Source of the DNA: Branchinecta lynchi
Lineage: Eukaryota > Arthropoda > Branchiopoda > Anostraca > Branchinectidae
DNA length: 64,000 nucleotides
Assembly (NCBI GenBank): GCA_023053575.1
Contig: JAKZAP010000001.1
Location: forward strand, 13,160,849-13,224,848
Direction: 5' to 3'
Below are positions 1 to 10,279 of this stretch, in pieces (position 1 is the first letter of the stretch; the number at the start of each line of letters is the position of its first letter). A model generated the notes under the pieces. It was given only the letters and a program-made list of their open reading frames with translations. It did no database searches and was not told the DNA's origin. Both the position numbers and the translations under genes were made by a program.

Positions 1-160
1 CATTGGCTCTCTGGCACCAGGCTATGGAGCCGTTTTTGCTTTTCTTCCATGACAGATCTAGATTGTCTTTGAAGCAAAAAGTTTGCTAAAAACTCCTTGC
101 CTGAGACTGAATTAGCAGACAGTTCACTTTCCAAAGCAGGAGAACTTTCAGTTGTGGGAT

Positions 161-248
161 AATACTCTATATGACTAAGTCCAGAAGACGCCAGTGATTC
201 TCAGGAAGAAGGAGTAAACGTGTCCGTAACGACTCGAACTCAACAACT
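161..248 (+). repeat. Dispersed repeat fragment (family R1)
   Basis: Positions 181-248 reappear almost unchanged in reverse orientation at 12011-12078, and 161-198 reappears at 63140-63177. All three share a core reading AGACGCCAGTGA or close to it. The copies sit in different introns, so this is a dispersed repeat and not an exon. No ends or target duplications are visible. Confidence 0.8.
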
Positions 249-359
249 GAAATCCTGAGTCAGCTCAGGTTTGGCAGCATTTCTTCATTTCTTCTGCAGG
301 TACCTGGAGATTCTGAATCAGCATGGAGAGCATCAAGAGTATAAAGAAGGTTGGAGATA

Positions 360-485
360 GTCCTCCAGCCCAAACTGACTGCGAATCATCTTGTACGGTG
401 CAAACCGATAAGTCAGCTACAGTTTCATAAGAGCGATACGGCCCTTCTTTGCAAGGGTCTTTTTCAGGCTCAAGCCTGTCAAGCT
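360..485 (-). repeat. Fragment of the CCAAGAAGGGCC fold-back family
   Basis: Read on the minus strand this stretch carries the sequence block CTTGCAAAGAAGGGCC followed by GTAGCTGACTTATC. The same block recurs at 7100, 35750, 36540 and 57760-57880, where it is part of inverted-repeat elements. The 80-codon open frame here (507 to 265, minus) is probably a by-product of this repeat. Confidence 0.6.
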
Positions 486-487
486 GG

Positions 488-609
488 CAAATGAATTTGT
501 GGAACAAGAATAAAAGATTCTTCCTTAAATATCTGATTTTCAGAGAAGAAATTCACAAAATCAGATATTTAAGGAAGAATCTTTAATTGTTTTACCACAA
601 ATTCATTCA
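488..609. repeat. Long palindrome: perfect 28-bp arms, imperfect outer arms
   Basis: The arms 513-540 and 557-584 are exact reverse complements over 28 bp with a 16-nt loop. Beyond a poorly paired 10-nt step, AATGAATTTGTGG near 490-502 pairs with CCACAAATTCATT near 596-608. The whole folds into one long hairpin. It could be a tiny fold-back element or a structured RNA. No terminal target duplication was found. Confidence 0.85.
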
Positions 610-1250
610 CAATTAACCTAACACTTGAGAATACCATTGTTTCTTCTGATGAGTGCTATGTGTGCCCAACTTGATCTCCTTTTCAGGGCACAGTCATTGA
701 TCAAGAAACATAACTGCCTCGGCCATTATGATCGGAAATTCGAAGATGGATTCCGAAGTGTTAGATGCAGTTGTCGATAATGGAAGTCAGTGTGGGAAAT
801 CGGCTATTAAAGGTCCGCAAGAAGGAATAGGCAAAGCCTATACAGTTATCATTCGTGCCCAAAGCCAACAGGAGCAGCTGACTAGTACTCAAGCTCCTGT
901 TTTGAACAGTATTGAGCACTTCCTGAAATATGAAGTCAAGGGGTGATAGCCAAAATTTGGAAAAAGTATATTAATTGACAATCAGTACATGGAGCGTGTA
1001 TGCAAAGGATATATTCCTCAGCTTCTGGGGATCTGTAGTAGTGAGGAAGCCGGAATTTCGAGGTGGAAAAGCTGCATCACCGGACTGAAATTTCCTGTTA
1101 TCCACCTATCAGATAAACCACTTCTTGTCTCTGAAGTTGAGCTGAACAATCACAGTCCTAATAAGTCATTGAAACTACAGTTCGGAAGTAGTGAGCTTGA
1201 GCCAATTCCTGGCCCTGCTGACGTGTTAAGTTCTCAGAAGCTCTGATCTT
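610..1250 (+). other. Unassigned; two open stretches in one frame
   Basis: 728-946 (72 codons) and 989-1246 (85 codons) are open in the same forward frame, separated by TGA and TAG near 944-949. The residues look varied enough to be old coding sequence, but I recognise no family and see no clear splice sites. A decayed gene or transposon piece is possible; chance is also possible. Confidence 0.25.
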
Positions 1251-2514
1251 GTATTTGAATGTGAAACCATGAACAAGCATGGTTCTGAGATGGGCTTGCA
1301 CTTCCGGTCATGGAAATGCTATGAAGTGCTGCTTACCTGACATTTCCTTTTAAGATGAACCAAAACTACTATACAAACGATGTTTGGAGACTAGAACCTT
1401 AACCATAACCATGTGACAAGGCTATTGCAAGAGCCAAACTATCATACTTGCTATGCTTGAACCTTAGCCCTAACCAGTATACAAGGCTATTGGTGGATGA
1501 CTTAAACGGAAGAGAAAATCAGTCGTCCATGTCAAAGTCAAGCTCCCCAGAACCAGGTTTTTGTGCTAAAGTCATTATTTCAAAAATTTTAAGGTGGTAA
1601 CACATTTTTTTATGATATATCCGTAAAATAAATGCGTTTCAGTTATTTCTTTCTTTCAACGACTATACTTACTCTAGCTTTCTTAGCACCTGTGAGCAGG
1701 GGCGTCGCAAGTGAATTTTTGTAGTTGAGTGAAGAGCCAAAACACCAGGATCCTAAGAATTTCCAGAAACCAGAAACCGGATAGAGCGACATCCCGACAG
1801 AAGCAGCTACTGTATGACTAGTCATTACTAGCCATGATCACATAAAGTGAGCGCCGCAGGCGAGATTTTTCAAGTTGGGTTTTTTCCTGCCAAATTCAGC
1901 TATTTCCATGCAGGTTCTAGCTTTTAGGGTTTCGAAAAATCGCGATCCCTAAAACTGGTTTAAAACCTAGCTAAATGACGCACCTTTCCGGAAAATAGTT
2001 AATATTATGAAAAGCGCCGCAGGCAGAATTTTCGAGACATTTCTGATAAGAGCTTGTTTTTAGGATACGAATAAAAGTAAGGAATATCGATGAAATCATA
2101 GATCAGTCCTTTTGTCTGCGACCAGTTCTTCACTCGACCTCTTCATGTTCGTGGTAACTACCGAATCCTGGCAATTATACCGAATAAGTTACCGAATGTT
2201 GCACCCCCCCCCCTTTCGCAACGCCCCTGCCTCTGAGCCACATCCTTTCCTTTCAAACTTCTTTGTGGATCTTACTTTTGAGCAACTGTTGTTCACGTTC
2301 ACATTGTTTATTGAGTAGAATAATACCAACAAGAGTGCGATAGCAAATATAGCACTTACAATGGTAGTGAGCGTGTACTGCAACGAAGAATCACACTTGT
2401 TCCGGACTTACAAATAGAACAACAAGGAGGACCTCACCAACCACCAAGTCGGCTACATTTGTTCCCATCTTAAAAATCAGATTTTTCGTTCTAAGCTGTA
2501 TTTTTTTTTTTCCA
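1250..2514. other. Intronic sequence with small repeats
   Basis: A degenerate direct repeat of about 70 bp spans 1391-1433 and 1458-1500 (both contain CTTA-CC-TAACC and ACAAGGCTATTG). The motif GCGCCGCAGGC occurs twice (near 1852 and 2013) in similar surroundings. There is a poly-C run near 2205. I see no gene. Confidence 0.5.
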
Positions 2515-2832
2515 ATTCTCGGCGACACTTTTTTCACTTGTATGTTATTTTCAAAGAAATCTCGGCGACATTACGCGAAATCTCGGCGACATTTCTAGCA
2601 ATCTCGGCGACACTTTGCTCCATCTCGGGAACTAGATTTTTGGTTTCGAACACATATCCGTATTTCTCGGCGACACGTTTTTCAGTGAAAATCTCGGCTA
2701 CAAAGTTGTCATTCTCGGCAACAAACATTGCAGTCTCGGATACAGACAAAAAATCTCGGCGACAAAAACAGCATTCTCGGCTACATTTCATGGATTCTCG
2801 GCGACATTTCGAGTATTCTCGGCAACATTTTT
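2515..2832. repeat. 21-bp degenerate tandem array (TCTCGGCGACA core)
   Basis: About a dozen units beginning TCTCGG(C/A)(G/T)ACA follow each other at roughly 21-bp spacing, one of them enlarged. Because 21 is a multiple of three, both strands stay open and give a seven-residue repeat (VAEISRN-like on minus, ISAT on plus). The openness is explained by the repeat period, so I do not call a gene. The array may be one arm of a fold-back element. Confidence 0.85.
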
Positions 2833-3217
2833 AACAATTTTGACCCAAAATGCATGCCATAATTTCGGTCTCTAACCACAGTATTGTCCATCTTCGTATT
2901 CCCAGTTTTGCTTAGTATAACCCCGTAGGCTTGTTCCAATACAGTACTGGCTATTATACTTTCATCAATCTTGAAATGTATTTCGTTTATTGCACCTTGT
3001 TCAAACACACTAATGTCGAAGTTATAAAGTTTTAGATCCAATTTCATCATCCCCTTCCTTACGCAAAAACACATGTTGTGACTAAATGACAGCTCAAACC
3101 TTTGCGAAACATGAAACCAAAATAAACACAATGTGCATCTTCCGAAAAGTACTGTATACAGATACGAGATTTTAGTTTGATAGAGTGTAATCCCAATCAA
3201 AAATTTATTTCTGAACA
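2833..3217 (-). other. Unassigned; open frame without family match
   Basis: An open minus frame (3200 to 2781, 139 codons) crosses from the 21-bp array into unique sequence. It has no recognisable domain and its last part is the array itself. I see nothing else here. Confidence 0.2.
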
Positions 3218-3480
3218 GTAGTATGAAGTTGTACGAAAAAGTAGCATTTAGTACTAAGTGATGCTACTACATGCTTCTACTTCAAGGCTACCGTGTTACT
3301 GGATTCTACTGCATGCTAGTGCATGCTACTCTAAGAAAGACCAGATGCTCCTACAGCAAGACAGATGCTACTGGATACTACTACTCTAGATTGGCCCAGT
3401 CTGAGGCACATTAAATGATAGTACTCTTTACTATTACATTTCACTAGATGCAACTTTTTCGTACAACTATCATACAACTA
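3218..3480. mobile_element. MITE with about 32-bp terminal inverted repeats
   Basis: AGTTGTACGAAAAAGTAGCA at 3228 is matched in reverse by the segment ending near 3480, with about 32 bp of imperfect inverted repeat. The interior is rich in the degenerate motif ATGCTACT. There is no coding capacity. The class is not clear because I cannot define a target duplication. Confidence 0.7.
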
Positions 3481-3539
3481 CGCAGGCTACACATTTTTCA
3501 TTGGATCGTTACGAACTTGGCACTTGGCACTTAAGTTTA

Positions 3540-3775
3540 AACTATACCCCAATATCATCAAGTATACCAATTTTAAATTTGAAACCTGTAAATGTTCACA
3601 AAAAATCAAATCATGGGCAATCTCGGCCCAGTTGCCCATGGACGGGGAGGGTCGGGGAGGTGCACTCTTAAGATTTTCTTCGTAGCCAGAGGATATAGCT
3701 ACAGTAAAGTTCGTCCTTCTAAGTTCTAGCTCGAGCCGTTGTGAAGTTAAATGTTCCAAGGACCACTCGACTAAA
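3540..3775 (+). repeat. Single unit of the CAATCTGGGCCCAGTTGCCC repeat family
   Basis: It contains GCAATCTCGGCCCAGTTGCC followed by a G-rich stretch and ends AATGTTCCAAGGACCACTC. The same order of motifs, including the closing AATGTTCCAAGGAACACTCC, is found in the array at 24340-25115. It is a dispersed copy of that repeat. Confidence 0.8.
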
Positions 3776-4478
3776 AACGGATTGGATTAAATGTGGTGCA
3801 AAACGGCTTCGAGCGTTATATAAATAAACGATGGAAGTTTCATCACACATAACATACGGACACGAATTCTCGAGTTCAGTGTATTAAAATTCGAAGCGAA
3901 TACAGCAGCATTTGAAAGCGAATAAAGCAGCGGGATGATGGTCTGTCTGCCGAGCATATGAAGTATGGTAGGCTAACCGGCAGCGCCTGTGCGCTTTACT
4001 TTCAGTATACTTTACTTGGGCATTCGCTCACAGTTGTCTTTCGCCAGACCTGATGAAGGTAACGATCATACTCTGTTAAAGAACAAGTGCGGGGACCTCA
4101 CAAGTATCGATAATTACCGTCCCATTGCTGTTACAACTGCTTTTTCGAAGCTGCTCGAGCACTTGTTGTTGAAAAATTCTACTGATTTTTTAAAGACATA
4201 TTTTAATAAGCTTGGTTTTAAGCAGCAGCACGGCAACAATTTTGGTATTTTTTCATTCAAGTAAACTGTGAGTTATTATCTGGGTCTTGGAAGTCCTGTA
4301 TTCACTTTTTTCCGAGATATACGTAAAGCTTTTGACCGTATTAACCACGAGTTGTTGTTTGAAAAGTTACGAACACGGGGTATGCCAAAGCTGCTGGTTG
4401 TTTTTCTGTCAAACTGATGTGTTCAACAGGAGTTTCGTGTGAAGTGGGTGTCAACATTTTCTATTCCTTTTAATGCTA

Positions 4479-4965
4479 TTAAAGTTTAACTGAACAGGCA
4501 ACTCATTTTTACATCTTAGATTCAAATACACTGAATTATTACAACACCCATTGGGGATTTTCATTCTGTCCACAGTAGTCTTCAGTAGGGACGTTGGGAA
4601 TGTGGACGCTTTCCCATGGTGAATCCGTCCACAATTCGCCCGCGAAAATCACTACACAAGACACCTCACTAGCAGATACGACGTTTTGCCATATCTAGTT
4701 TGTTTTTGGCACTGCAGACACTTCTTTGTTTATTGGATACACAATTTATTTACTAGTTTGTAGCTGGTGCTGTTGCCAAATTTTCCAGGCACCATAGAGC
4801 TATCACAAAAACGGGAAGAGCGGCAAGCACAATGGAATAATCGATTATTTGGAAATATCAGAAAAACAAACTAACGCTTTTTCATCGGGTTTTCAAGATT
4901 ATTCAAGCGAACAAGTGATGGGTAACTAGATTGTCGTATCCTAGCCCTTTTTGGTTAAACTTTAA
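4479..4965. mobile_element. TTAA-flanked non-autonomous element (piggyBac-like) inside the LINE
   Basis: The insert is flanked by TTAA at 4479-4482 and 4962-4965. Its ends are inverted: AGTTTAAC on the left and GTTAAACT on the right. Deleting it with one TTAA restores a continuous reverse-transcriptase frame (PFNAINEVKQGK), so boundaries are firm to a few bases. It encodes nothing. A related left end lies at 63317. TTAA duplication is the hallmark of piggyBac-type transposition; assignment to that superfamily is inference. Confidence 0.85.
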
Positions 4966-5569
4966 TGAAGTTAAACAGGGGAAAATTATTTCACCACTTT
5001 TATTTAATATTTATATAGATGACCCTTGTAAATAGTTAATGGAGATCAGAGTAGGCTGTAACACCTCTGGTCTGTTTTTTAGCTCGATAGCTTACGCTGT
5101 GACAAGGTTCTAATGACGCCATCGGCAAACGCTTTAAATCTCTTGTTGCAGACTTGGGCATTTTATTAAATTCTACGAAGTGCAATTACATAATTTTCAT
5201 CCCGAAACATTTTAATCCCTGATACTTCCGGCTATTCAACTTGATGATTTCGTTTTGAAGAGGGTACAAAAAGTGAAGTACTTGGTTTATTTTTTAGATG
5301 ATTTGTATGACCATTCAGCAATTTCGAGTAAGCATCGGGGTATTTACGCGCGTGCGAACCAATTGATTCGTAATTTTAAATGTTGTACTGTGTCGGTGAG
5401 AATTCTTTTATTTAAGACGTTTTGCACGCAACTATACTATCTCCCACTTTTTGATAATTATCTTGAGACGCTGCGTAAATTAAAAGTTTGTTTTAATAAC
5501 GCATTCCGCCATCTCCTTTCATATAATCGACGTTACTCTGCTAGTCAAATGAATTTAGAAATGAAAGTG

Positions 5570-5763
5570 AATCTTTTGATGATACGGAAAGCGATAGTTA
5601 ATTTTGTTACAAGGTTTGAAGTTTCCGACATCCAGTATTAAAGGCAATTCGCGAATTTCAGAAAATGAGACTGAATCTTTTGATTTGATGACGGCAAGCG
5701 ATATTAGTTTTGTTACAAGGTTGAAAGTTTCCGAAATCCACTTTTAAAGGCAATTCGCGAGAA
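5570..5763 (+). repeat. Tandem duplication of about 100 bp in the LINE 3' region
   Basis: The segment from GAATCTTTTGATGATACGG to GGCAATTCGCG (5570-5652) is followed by a diverged second copy (5673-5763). Both contain TTTGTTACAAGG and end AAAGGCAATTCGCGA. Confidence 0.8.
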
Positions 5764-6089
5764 TGCTGAATGCCGTTCCGGCCATTGTTACCGCTTTTTC
5801 CGTCGACTGTACTATTGCCCCGAGCTACAGAATGGACGAGATGAGTGTATATATTTATTAAAGAATAGTCTTGTTTTAGTGTAATTGTTTATGTGATACC
5901 ACGAATCAAATAAATTGTTTGATTGATTCTGGTAGTACAGCTTAATTATGGTGCCTGACATTTTTAGGTACCGTAAAAACCATGGCGATCCCGGAAGCCA
6001 AACGACAAGATGAGTCGTAAGGCAGCGCCAGCTTTCGCAAAGTCACACGAACGAAGCCTGTTGGGGAATATCGAAATAACAAAGAACAA

Positions 6090-6480
6090 TCTTTTTCTAT
6101 ATTTAGATAGATAGATTAGTGTATTTCAAAAGCCCACGGGCTATATACACAAACAAACAAAAACCAAAAATATAACTTAAACAATCAGACTCCTTAACTC
6201 TAAAGATTTACCTATGTACACGCCCACTCGAGTAATAACGGTAGGGTTACTGTTGCTCAAAATTTCAGGAAGTGATAAAATCACACCCTCTAGATAAATT
6301 TTCCTTAAATCAGAAAGTTTCGGGCATCTACGGTGGAAATGGTAAAATTTTCTTCCTCCTTCTCACAAAGTGGGCAAGCATACCTCCCATCAGGAACCAC
6401 ACTACCTCTTTCAAAAAACTTCTGCCTGCTCTGAATTGGAAGACAGTTTGCCCTTAGTTGGATCCAACGACATAAAACTT
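6090..6480 (-). pseudogene. LINE 3' end with C-terminal zinc-knuckle
   Basis: Reading 6480 to 6240 on the minus strand gives LRANCLPIQSRQKFFERG, then CPLCEKEEE. After a one-base frameshift it reads HFHRRCPKLSDLRKIYLEG. Together these make the C-x2-C, H, C motif typical of the tail of many LINE ORF2 proteins. The 3' UTR contains AGCCCGTGGGCTTTTG and ends in a TCTATCTATC tail near 6100. The same tail design occurs at 19796-19860, so the two are related LINEs. Only the last few hundred bases are present. Confidence 0.8.
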
Positions 6481-7029
6481 TCCCGGGTAGATTGAACTTA
6501 ACTTATGAAAATGAACTTATGAAACTCACATTTCGTTCGCAAGCGCGTTTCTGTCATGCGCGTCGCTCTAAGTCATGCATGACGTTCTTTTACGCCCCAT
6601 ATCATGTTCCAATAGGAACCTGTCGCTTACTCACTAGATCGGAAGTATTCTATCCCATTTCACCGCAAAAAAAAAAAAGGAATAGACTTTAGTCTCAGTG
6701 GAAGTCTACAAGGCCCATGAATTTTAATCATCGCTCGCAATCTCCAGGGCCTGTGCTGTGAGCACCAGAATTACAAGCTCAGCTCAATTGGTGTTTCAAT
6801 TTTGCATCCGTTCCGCCAGTCACACCAAGAACAAATAACTAACTCCCCGGAGAACAGGGGTTGCGCACAAGCAGTTGTCACGCACCACACAAGAACGATA
6901 AGATCTCTCAAACGGAATAATTTGCATTGCAACTAGACGGCTCTTGATACCGAAGTTCCAGATTTATTACGAAGATCAAAGAGTTTCCTGAAACAAAATT
7001 CAAAGAAAAGAGATCAAATACTCCTACAG
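6481..7029. other. No recognisable feature
   Basis: Moderately GC-balanced intronic sequence with a 10-base poly-A near 6668. I see no exon, repeat pair or structured element. Confidence 0.4.
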
Positions 7030-7490
7030 CCCAAGTCGACTGGGAATCATCGATACCTCTTCAGGCTGTAGCTGGAAGAAACCTGCAACATGCCTGAAGA
7101 GGACCATTGCCAAGAAGGGTTGAAATATGGCTGGATAATATGGGATGGACTAAAAACAGGCACGGCACGGCACGGTATGACGCAGGAGGCACGGGTAATA
7201 AAAAGAGATTAGCTAGTAGTCGAAGTAGACAAGTAAGTGAGAGTCCTTAACTCCAGAGCCTACAAGAAGGCACTTCAGAACATTAAGTCTGAAGCTAAGC
7301 CCTTAAGTCCTTAAGTCTAAGCCCTTAAGTCTGAAGCCTGAAAGGGCCATTTTATTTTTCATGCCTCTTTTTTGTACCCGTGTCTCCTACACTATGTCGT
7401 GTCGTGCCGTGCCTCTTTTTAGTCAATCTCGGATAATATCCTAGCTGACTCATCCGTTCTGAGCATTTTTTATTAGGACGCAGGATTGCT
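7030..7490. mobile_element. Fold-back element with arms of about 80 bp
   Basis: Arm 7133-7210 (GGATAATATGGGATGGAC, then GGCACGGCACGG) is matched in reverse by 7361-7441. The interior has short CCCTTAAGTC direct repeats (7290-7340). Flanks carry the family blocks GAGGACCATTGCCAAGAAGG (7107-7126) and AGCTGACTCATCCGTTCT (7444), shared with 35750-35960 and 57653-57902. Confidence 0.8.
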
Positions 7491-7580
7491 TTTTAGTGGA
7501 CCTTTAGAAAAGCGACAGCCTGTTTCCTACTATTGTACTGCTATGTATTACTACTACTAAAGAGAACACAATAAGTTTAC

Positions 7581-7720
7581 CTATCACCCAGGCTGAGAGT
7601 TTGTACTGATCCATCTCCGTAGCTAATCTCTACTTGACCATTGACTATGACGCTCCAGGAATCTAACTCTTCGTTGTCGTTCATAACCACTGTTCCCGGA
7701 TGTTCGACGACGGCAAACAC
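7581..7720 (-). CDS. RAPGEF2: RAPGEF2/6-like gene, exon F: start of second cNMP-binding-like domain (partial gene)
   Basis: This 140-nt exon encodes 46 residues beginning [12 protein letters not shown] and including [13 protein letters not shown] and ISYGDG, plus two bases (AG) of the next codon. This is the start of the second cyclic-nucleotide-binding-like fold of Rap guanine-nucleotide exchange factors of the PDZ-GEF type, which activate Rap GTPases at membranes and cell junctions. The family signature (L/N)[12 protein letters not shown] is nearly unchanged. The acceptor is TTGTAG at 7721-7726 and the donor is GTAAAC at 7575-7580. It joins in phase 0 to exon E. The next exon, expected to begin with a residue completing S-F-G, is not within 7.5 kb to the left, so the gene continues outside the window. 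Confidence 0.95.
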
Positions 7721-7862
7721 CTACAACATAAATCCGTGACTATAAGCTCCTGTTTTCAAGGTTTACTAATTCTTCATCAACAATAATTATCAGTAGGTCA
7801 GTAATCGATTTTGTTTTCATACTCACTATTATTTCAAACTAAATATTTGTAATAATGAAAAT

Positions 7863-8051
7863 ATGGAATATCAAAAACCGTTCCAACTGGCGGCGTTTTC
7901 CGCTTCGCCCGTCCATCCTTGTAGCGCGACTGCAGACTCGCGTCGCACCGTTTCCGACTCCGAATCGAGAAACCGTCTCGCAAAGAGGGCTTTATCAGCC
8001 GGACAGGACGCACTACTCATCAGAAATATCTTCACGTCAGTTGATACTTAA
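7863..8051 (+). other. GC-rich open segment, unknown
   Basis: A 62-codon frame starting ATG is GC-richer than its surroundings and open on both strands. It reads PVHPCSATADSRRTVSDSES in part. The 3' side carries CTCCGTTTACACGAGAGC, which resembles ends of short inverted-repeat elements in this window (63619-63977). A repeat fragment is more likely than a gene. Between 8082 and 8500 I see nothing else. Confidence 0.2.
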
Positions 8052-8500
8052 GGTAGGCTCCGTTTACACGAGAGCAAAATAACATAGGAAGTCGTACCAA
8101 GACTTAACAAAATTGACAGACACTGGAATAGCAGCGAGACTAGCACCACTAGCAATAGAGAACGTCCCTACTGAAACTCACTCAGTCGTTCACCAACGCT
8201 GGCTCCGACAATTTCGAATCCTGTACCTTTGCTTCACTAGAAATTTCTAAACCCACTTGTTTATCTCGCTTTAAATGCCACAATCGTAGTTGCGGCGCTA
8301 CGAGTATGGCCCGTTTGCAAAGCATGGAAAGCATAGGTCTTGGCGCTATTTTCTCCTTCGCTTCGAAATCTTGACGCCTTGAAAACAGGTTTCCCCATAG
8401 TGACGCGAATTTCGCACGCAGCTTTTCGCATTCTAAATCTTATCTGACTGTGAATATAAGGTTTAAAGTCAAGCTGACCATTCATTTCAAACAAAATAGA

Positions 8501-9424
8501 ACAAGACCAAAGGTTTCGATGGGATCCCAAAAATTTAATATTTACAGACAATCGAGTCTTGTAGCGGTCCAGTGGTAATCATCGGAGAAGACGAATGGAT
8601 TCAGCATGTGAGTTTACCCCTATAGCCTGCGTCATGTCTACTTTGACGAAAGTTCCTACTTTACTTCTGCCAATTCCGGTTTCAGCCGGATTCTGGGCGA
8701 ACTACTTGTCTTGCAAAAAATTGAAGTTCAAAAAGGGATTCAGCGTATCTCCTTACCATCCATATCTGCATCATCAACTTCACATAAACTTCAAATTTTA
8801 AATTTTTTTCCAATTTCAGCAGGATTCGTGGTGAAATGTGTCCAGGTATAAAATGATTGTCATACACGAATTCAGCATGCCTTCTTACCCGTAAATCTAA
8901 CACCTAATGAAATTCATATAAAATTATACTTTTAACCGATTTTCGGGTTATGGCCGGATTCCGGGCGTTCTACTTGTCCGGAGACAAAATAATTTTCATA
9001 TTCGGATCAGCATGTTTCACTATCCTTAAATCGAACCTCTAATCAACTTCAAACTAATCTGTTATTTTTGACAAACTTTCCGGTTTTAGCCGGATTCCGG
9101 GTGAACTACTTGTCCGGCGAGAAATTGTTTTCATACTCGTGTTTAGCATGTCGTCTAACCCGTAATCAACTATCTCATTAGCTTTAAAAAACATTTGTTT
9201 CGCTCCTTAATTTGAAACTCCTCCCTCTCCCCTAAATATGCAGCTATCGGGCCCATCTAGCAACTTGACCTTTACCTTGCCTCGAAGAGTCCTCACACCA
9301 AGTTTCATCAAAATATCTCATTGCCTTCGAGAGTTATCGTGCTGACAGACGGACGGGCGGACGGACGGACAAATTTTGCTATGTCATAGGTATCCCTCCA
9401 CTTACCTTTTGGGATCCCAAAACG
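8501..9424 (-). mobile_element. GGATCC-ended minisatellite element, copy 1
   Basis: In reverse orientation the copy starts at its head (9424, TTTTGGGATCCCAAAA, then the CCGTCCGT microsatellite near 9350). It passes through several units of about 125 bp and ends at its tail (8501, CCATCGAAACCTTTGGTC in element orientation). Each unit has the motif CCGG-CAAGTAGTTCGCCCGG. Five copies in the window share head and tail, so this is a mobile family. There is no open frame of interest. Confidence 0.85.
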
Positions 9425-10010
9425 AGATTTTCGTTTTTTTTTCTTGATCAGCTAGTTACCCCCTCCAAGATGATGTGCGAGGGATAAATACAATTTCGGA
9501 TATTTCGGTTGCACTTCCGGCAAACCGTCCTCAGCGAAAAAAAACAACTAAATCATAAAATCAGCCACAGTAACAACAGGAAAACGATGCGGAACCAACA
9601 AACAATAAGACGACATGTAACTAAACACCAGAAGAACGATCCGGACTGAACGACATGCAAATAAAAGTAAAATAACGAAAGATAAAATATGCGTGTTCAA
9701 AGTGTATTATTTACAATTCTGAATTCTCTGCATAATTACAATTTACCATCCGTCTGGGAAAGCGCAAAAGCTTTCACCCAGAAAACGGCCCACTCCAAAA
9801 ATCCATGATGTGTTCACTTTGAATAAAACCTTCCACAGTTCTGTGGCGTTATCCTGTTGTTATTGTGGTGGATTTTATGATTTAGTTTTTTTTTTCGCTG
9901 AGGACGGTTTGCCGGAAGTGCAACCGAATATCCGAAATTGTATTTATCCCTCGCAAGTCATCTTGGAAGGGTAACTAGCTGATAAAAAAAAACCCGAAGA
10001 TCTCGTTTTT
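9421..10010. mobile_element. Non-autonomous DNA transposon with TIRs of about 140 bp
   Basis: The left end (9421-9563) and right end (about 9866-10010) are inverted copies of each other. Both read AAAACGAGAT, then CAGCTAGTTACC, GCGAGGGATAAATACAATTT, GGTTGCACTTCCGG and CGTCCTCAGCG. The 300-bp centre has no coding capacity. The element abuts the head of minisatellite copy 1. A second copy of the left TIR lies at 57612-58031. Target duplication cannot be read because the ends are A-rich. Confidence 0.88.
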
Positions 10011-10015
10011 CTATT

Positions 10016-10276
10016 TTATTCATCTGACTGTGTGCACGTAGATAGGCTTTCCTTGGCCCTTTTCCTCCTTCTTGCTCGTAGTCCAGTCTCAATAAAGCTT
10101 AACTCAAAAATCTCGTTCTGATACCCGGAATGCGTCGAATTATGTATACAAGAAACAACACCGAACACTCCATGACCATTTTCAGAGGAGTTTTTGCGAC
10201 AACTGTAAGCGAAGTTGTAATCGGATGAAAATGATGACTGATGGTCGGCACGTCGGCTTTTGCTTTCTGTTGCCAT
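10016..10276 (-). CDS. Hypothetical small ORF with TATA-like box
   Basis: An 86-codon frame starts ATG at 10276. TTTATAAAC lies about 50 bases upstream (10323-10332), and the stop overlaps an AATAAA. The product has a basic patch (RARRRKRAKES) and no domain I recognise. It ends directly at the transposon TIR. This may be a processed fragment or chance; nothing in the sequence shows expression. Confidence 0.2.
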   Translation of the reverse strand: MATESKSRRADHQSSFSSDYNFAYSCRKNSSENGHGVFGVVSCIHNSTHSGYQNEIFELSFIETGLRARRRKRAKESLSTCTQSDE

Positions 10277-10279
10277 TAA

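Larger units (their letters stand above)
4020..5930 (+). pseudogene. CR1/L2-like LINE relic, 5' truncated, with stops and an insertion
   Basis: The forward strand carries the remains of a non-LTR reverse transcriptase. The conserved finger motif DNYRPIAVT lies near 4115. The domain A remnant IRKAFDRINHELLF lies near 4320, and domain B KQGKIISPLLFNIYIDD begins near 4970. The YADD region is decayed near 5090. A C-terminal connection domain (YARANQLIRNF, LFKTFCTQLYY, YNRRYSASQM) runs 5340-5550. The frame has several stops and shifts. It is broken at 4479-4965 by a TTAA element; taking that out rejoins domains A and B in frame. The 3' end, with AATAAA and a TTGATTGATT tail, lies near 5930. The 5' part, including endonuclease, is missing. 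Confidence 0.92.

Noticed and set aside
1391..1500. Telomere-like CCTTAACC/CCCTAACC repeats
   Set aside because: Only two loose occurrences inside a 70-bp direct repeat; no hexamer array.
2515..2832. CRISPR array
   Set aside because: The 21-bp units are contiguous and degenerate, with no constant repeat and unique spacer pattern, and the genome is eukaryotic.
7863..8051. Small forward gene of 62 codons
   Set aside because: Both strands are open, no splice or promoter signals, and the 3' side resembles a MITE end.
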